DNA of 5,401 bases from Phycisphaerae bacterium. Its GTDB lineage: Bacteria; Planctomycetota; Phycisphaerae; Phycisphaerales; SM1A02. The stretch's first letter is position 1; each line of letters starts with the position of its first letter. Below the pieces are notes generated by a model. The model did no database searches. It saw only the letters and a program-made list of their open reading frames with translations, and was not told the origin of the DNA. The DNA lies in assembly GCA_002684755.1 (NCBI GenBank), contig NYVS01000086.1, positions 1 to 5,401 of the forward strand. Direction: 5' to 3'. A program made the position numbers and the translations under genes. This document shows positions 5,004 to 5,401 of this stretch, in pieces.

Positions 5004-5401
5004 ATGTCCAACGAAACTCACCACTGCGGCCGGTTCCTACGCGGTCCTCGAACTCGCCGGGAGATGCTGCGCCAGGTCGCCGGGGGATTCGGCCTTGCAG
5101 CGTTCGCGGCACTGGGTCACGAGGAACGAGCCGCGGCCGCCAGTCCGTATCGCGTCGGCCGCGACGGCATGCTTCCGTCGCCTCACCACGCAGCGACCGC
5201 GAGGAACGTGATATTTCTCTACATGGACGGTGGCCCGGGACAGATGGACACCTTCGATCCGAAGCCGGTGCTCACCGACATGAACGGCAAGCCGTTTCCG
5301 ATGAAGAAGGCACCGACCCAGTTCGATTCGAACGGCAACTGCCTCGGCACGCCCTGGAAGTTCCGACCGGGTGGAGAATGCGGAACGCCCGTCTCCGATC
5401 T
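5004..5401 (+). CDS. DUF1501 family protein with Tat signal, 5' part only
   Basis: The first 132 codons are present; the gene runs past the right edge. ATG 5004 is chosen because it follows the cytochrome stop by 18 bases and places a twin-arginine export signal correctly: TRREMLRQ with the Arg pair at 18-19, then a weakly hydrophobic stretch VAGGFGLAAFAAL and an Ala-rich AAAAS as likely cleavage region near 43-47. The mature part opens with RNVIFLYMDGGPGQMDTFDPKP (68-88, written here with its key residues D75, GGP 76-78, D82, D85), followed by MNGKPFP, the typical DUF1501 start. DUF1501 belongs to the alkaline phosphatase/sulfatase-like superfamily; Tat export implies folding, perhaps with metal, before export. 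In planctomycetes it is usually encoded next to a PSCyt1-DUF1549-DUF1553 gene, as here, so the two probably act together outside the cytoplasm. The substrate is unknown. Many family members have GGPS where this has GGPG. Confidence 0.93.
   Translation, partial: MSNETHHCGRFLRGPRTRREMLRQVAGGFGLAAFAALGHEERAAAASPYRVGRDGMLPSPHHAATARNVIFLYMDGGPGQMDTFDPKPVLTDMNGKPFPMKKAPTQFDSNGNCLGTPWKFRPGGECGTPVSD

Overview
The window looks like chromosomal DNA of a planctomycete, or at least a member of the PVC group. It is clearly GC-rich. It carries three protein types that are characteristic of, or heavily amplified in, that phylum: an H-X9-DG (DUF1559-type) pseudopilin-like protein, a PSCyt1-DUF1549-DUF1553 secreted cytochrome-like protein, and a Tat-exported DUF1501 protein. 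The assignment rests on domain architecture and motifs read by eye; no database search was possible. All four genes are on the + strand. No RNA gene, insertion sequence, CRISPR array or phage gene is visible.

Layout. Bases 1-522 are the 3' end of an H-X9-DG pseudopilin-like gene that begins before the window. Bases 523-631 are a non-coding gap with two inverted repeats, one ending a single base before the next ATG. Bases 632-1636 encode a ten-helix-type EamA/DMT-family inner-membrane transporter. Bases 1637-1709 are a short gap with a 9-bp AT-rich inverted repeat whose right arm contains a good -10 hexamer. Bases 1710-4985 encode a 1091-residue exported protein with a PSCyt1 c-type cytochrome domain, a DUF1549 domain carrying a second CxxCH, a beta-rich insert and a C-terminal DUF1553 domain. 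Eighteen bases later a DUF1501 gene starts at 5004 and runs off the right edge.

How the genes work together. The cytochrome/DUF1549/DUF1553 gene and the DUF1501 gene form a two-gene unit that recurs many times in planctomycete genomes. Both products carry export signals, so both probably act in the periplasm or at the cell surface. DUF1501 belongs to the alkaline phosphatase/sulfatase-like superfamily, and the pairing is usually linked with breakdown of complex, often sulfated, polysaccharides, but the actual reaction is not established. The transporter and the pseudopilin-like gene show no sequence evidence of belonging to the same pathway.

The most unusual feature is not a gene. The start of the large cytochrome gene (about 1660-1845) holds a dense series of perfect inverted repeats (9, 6, 9 and 9 bp). 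It also has a promoter-like -35/-10 pair placed so that transcription would begin on the A of the ATG, giving a leaderless mRNA. Shorter hairpins also abut the start codons of the transporter gene and the DUF1501 gene.
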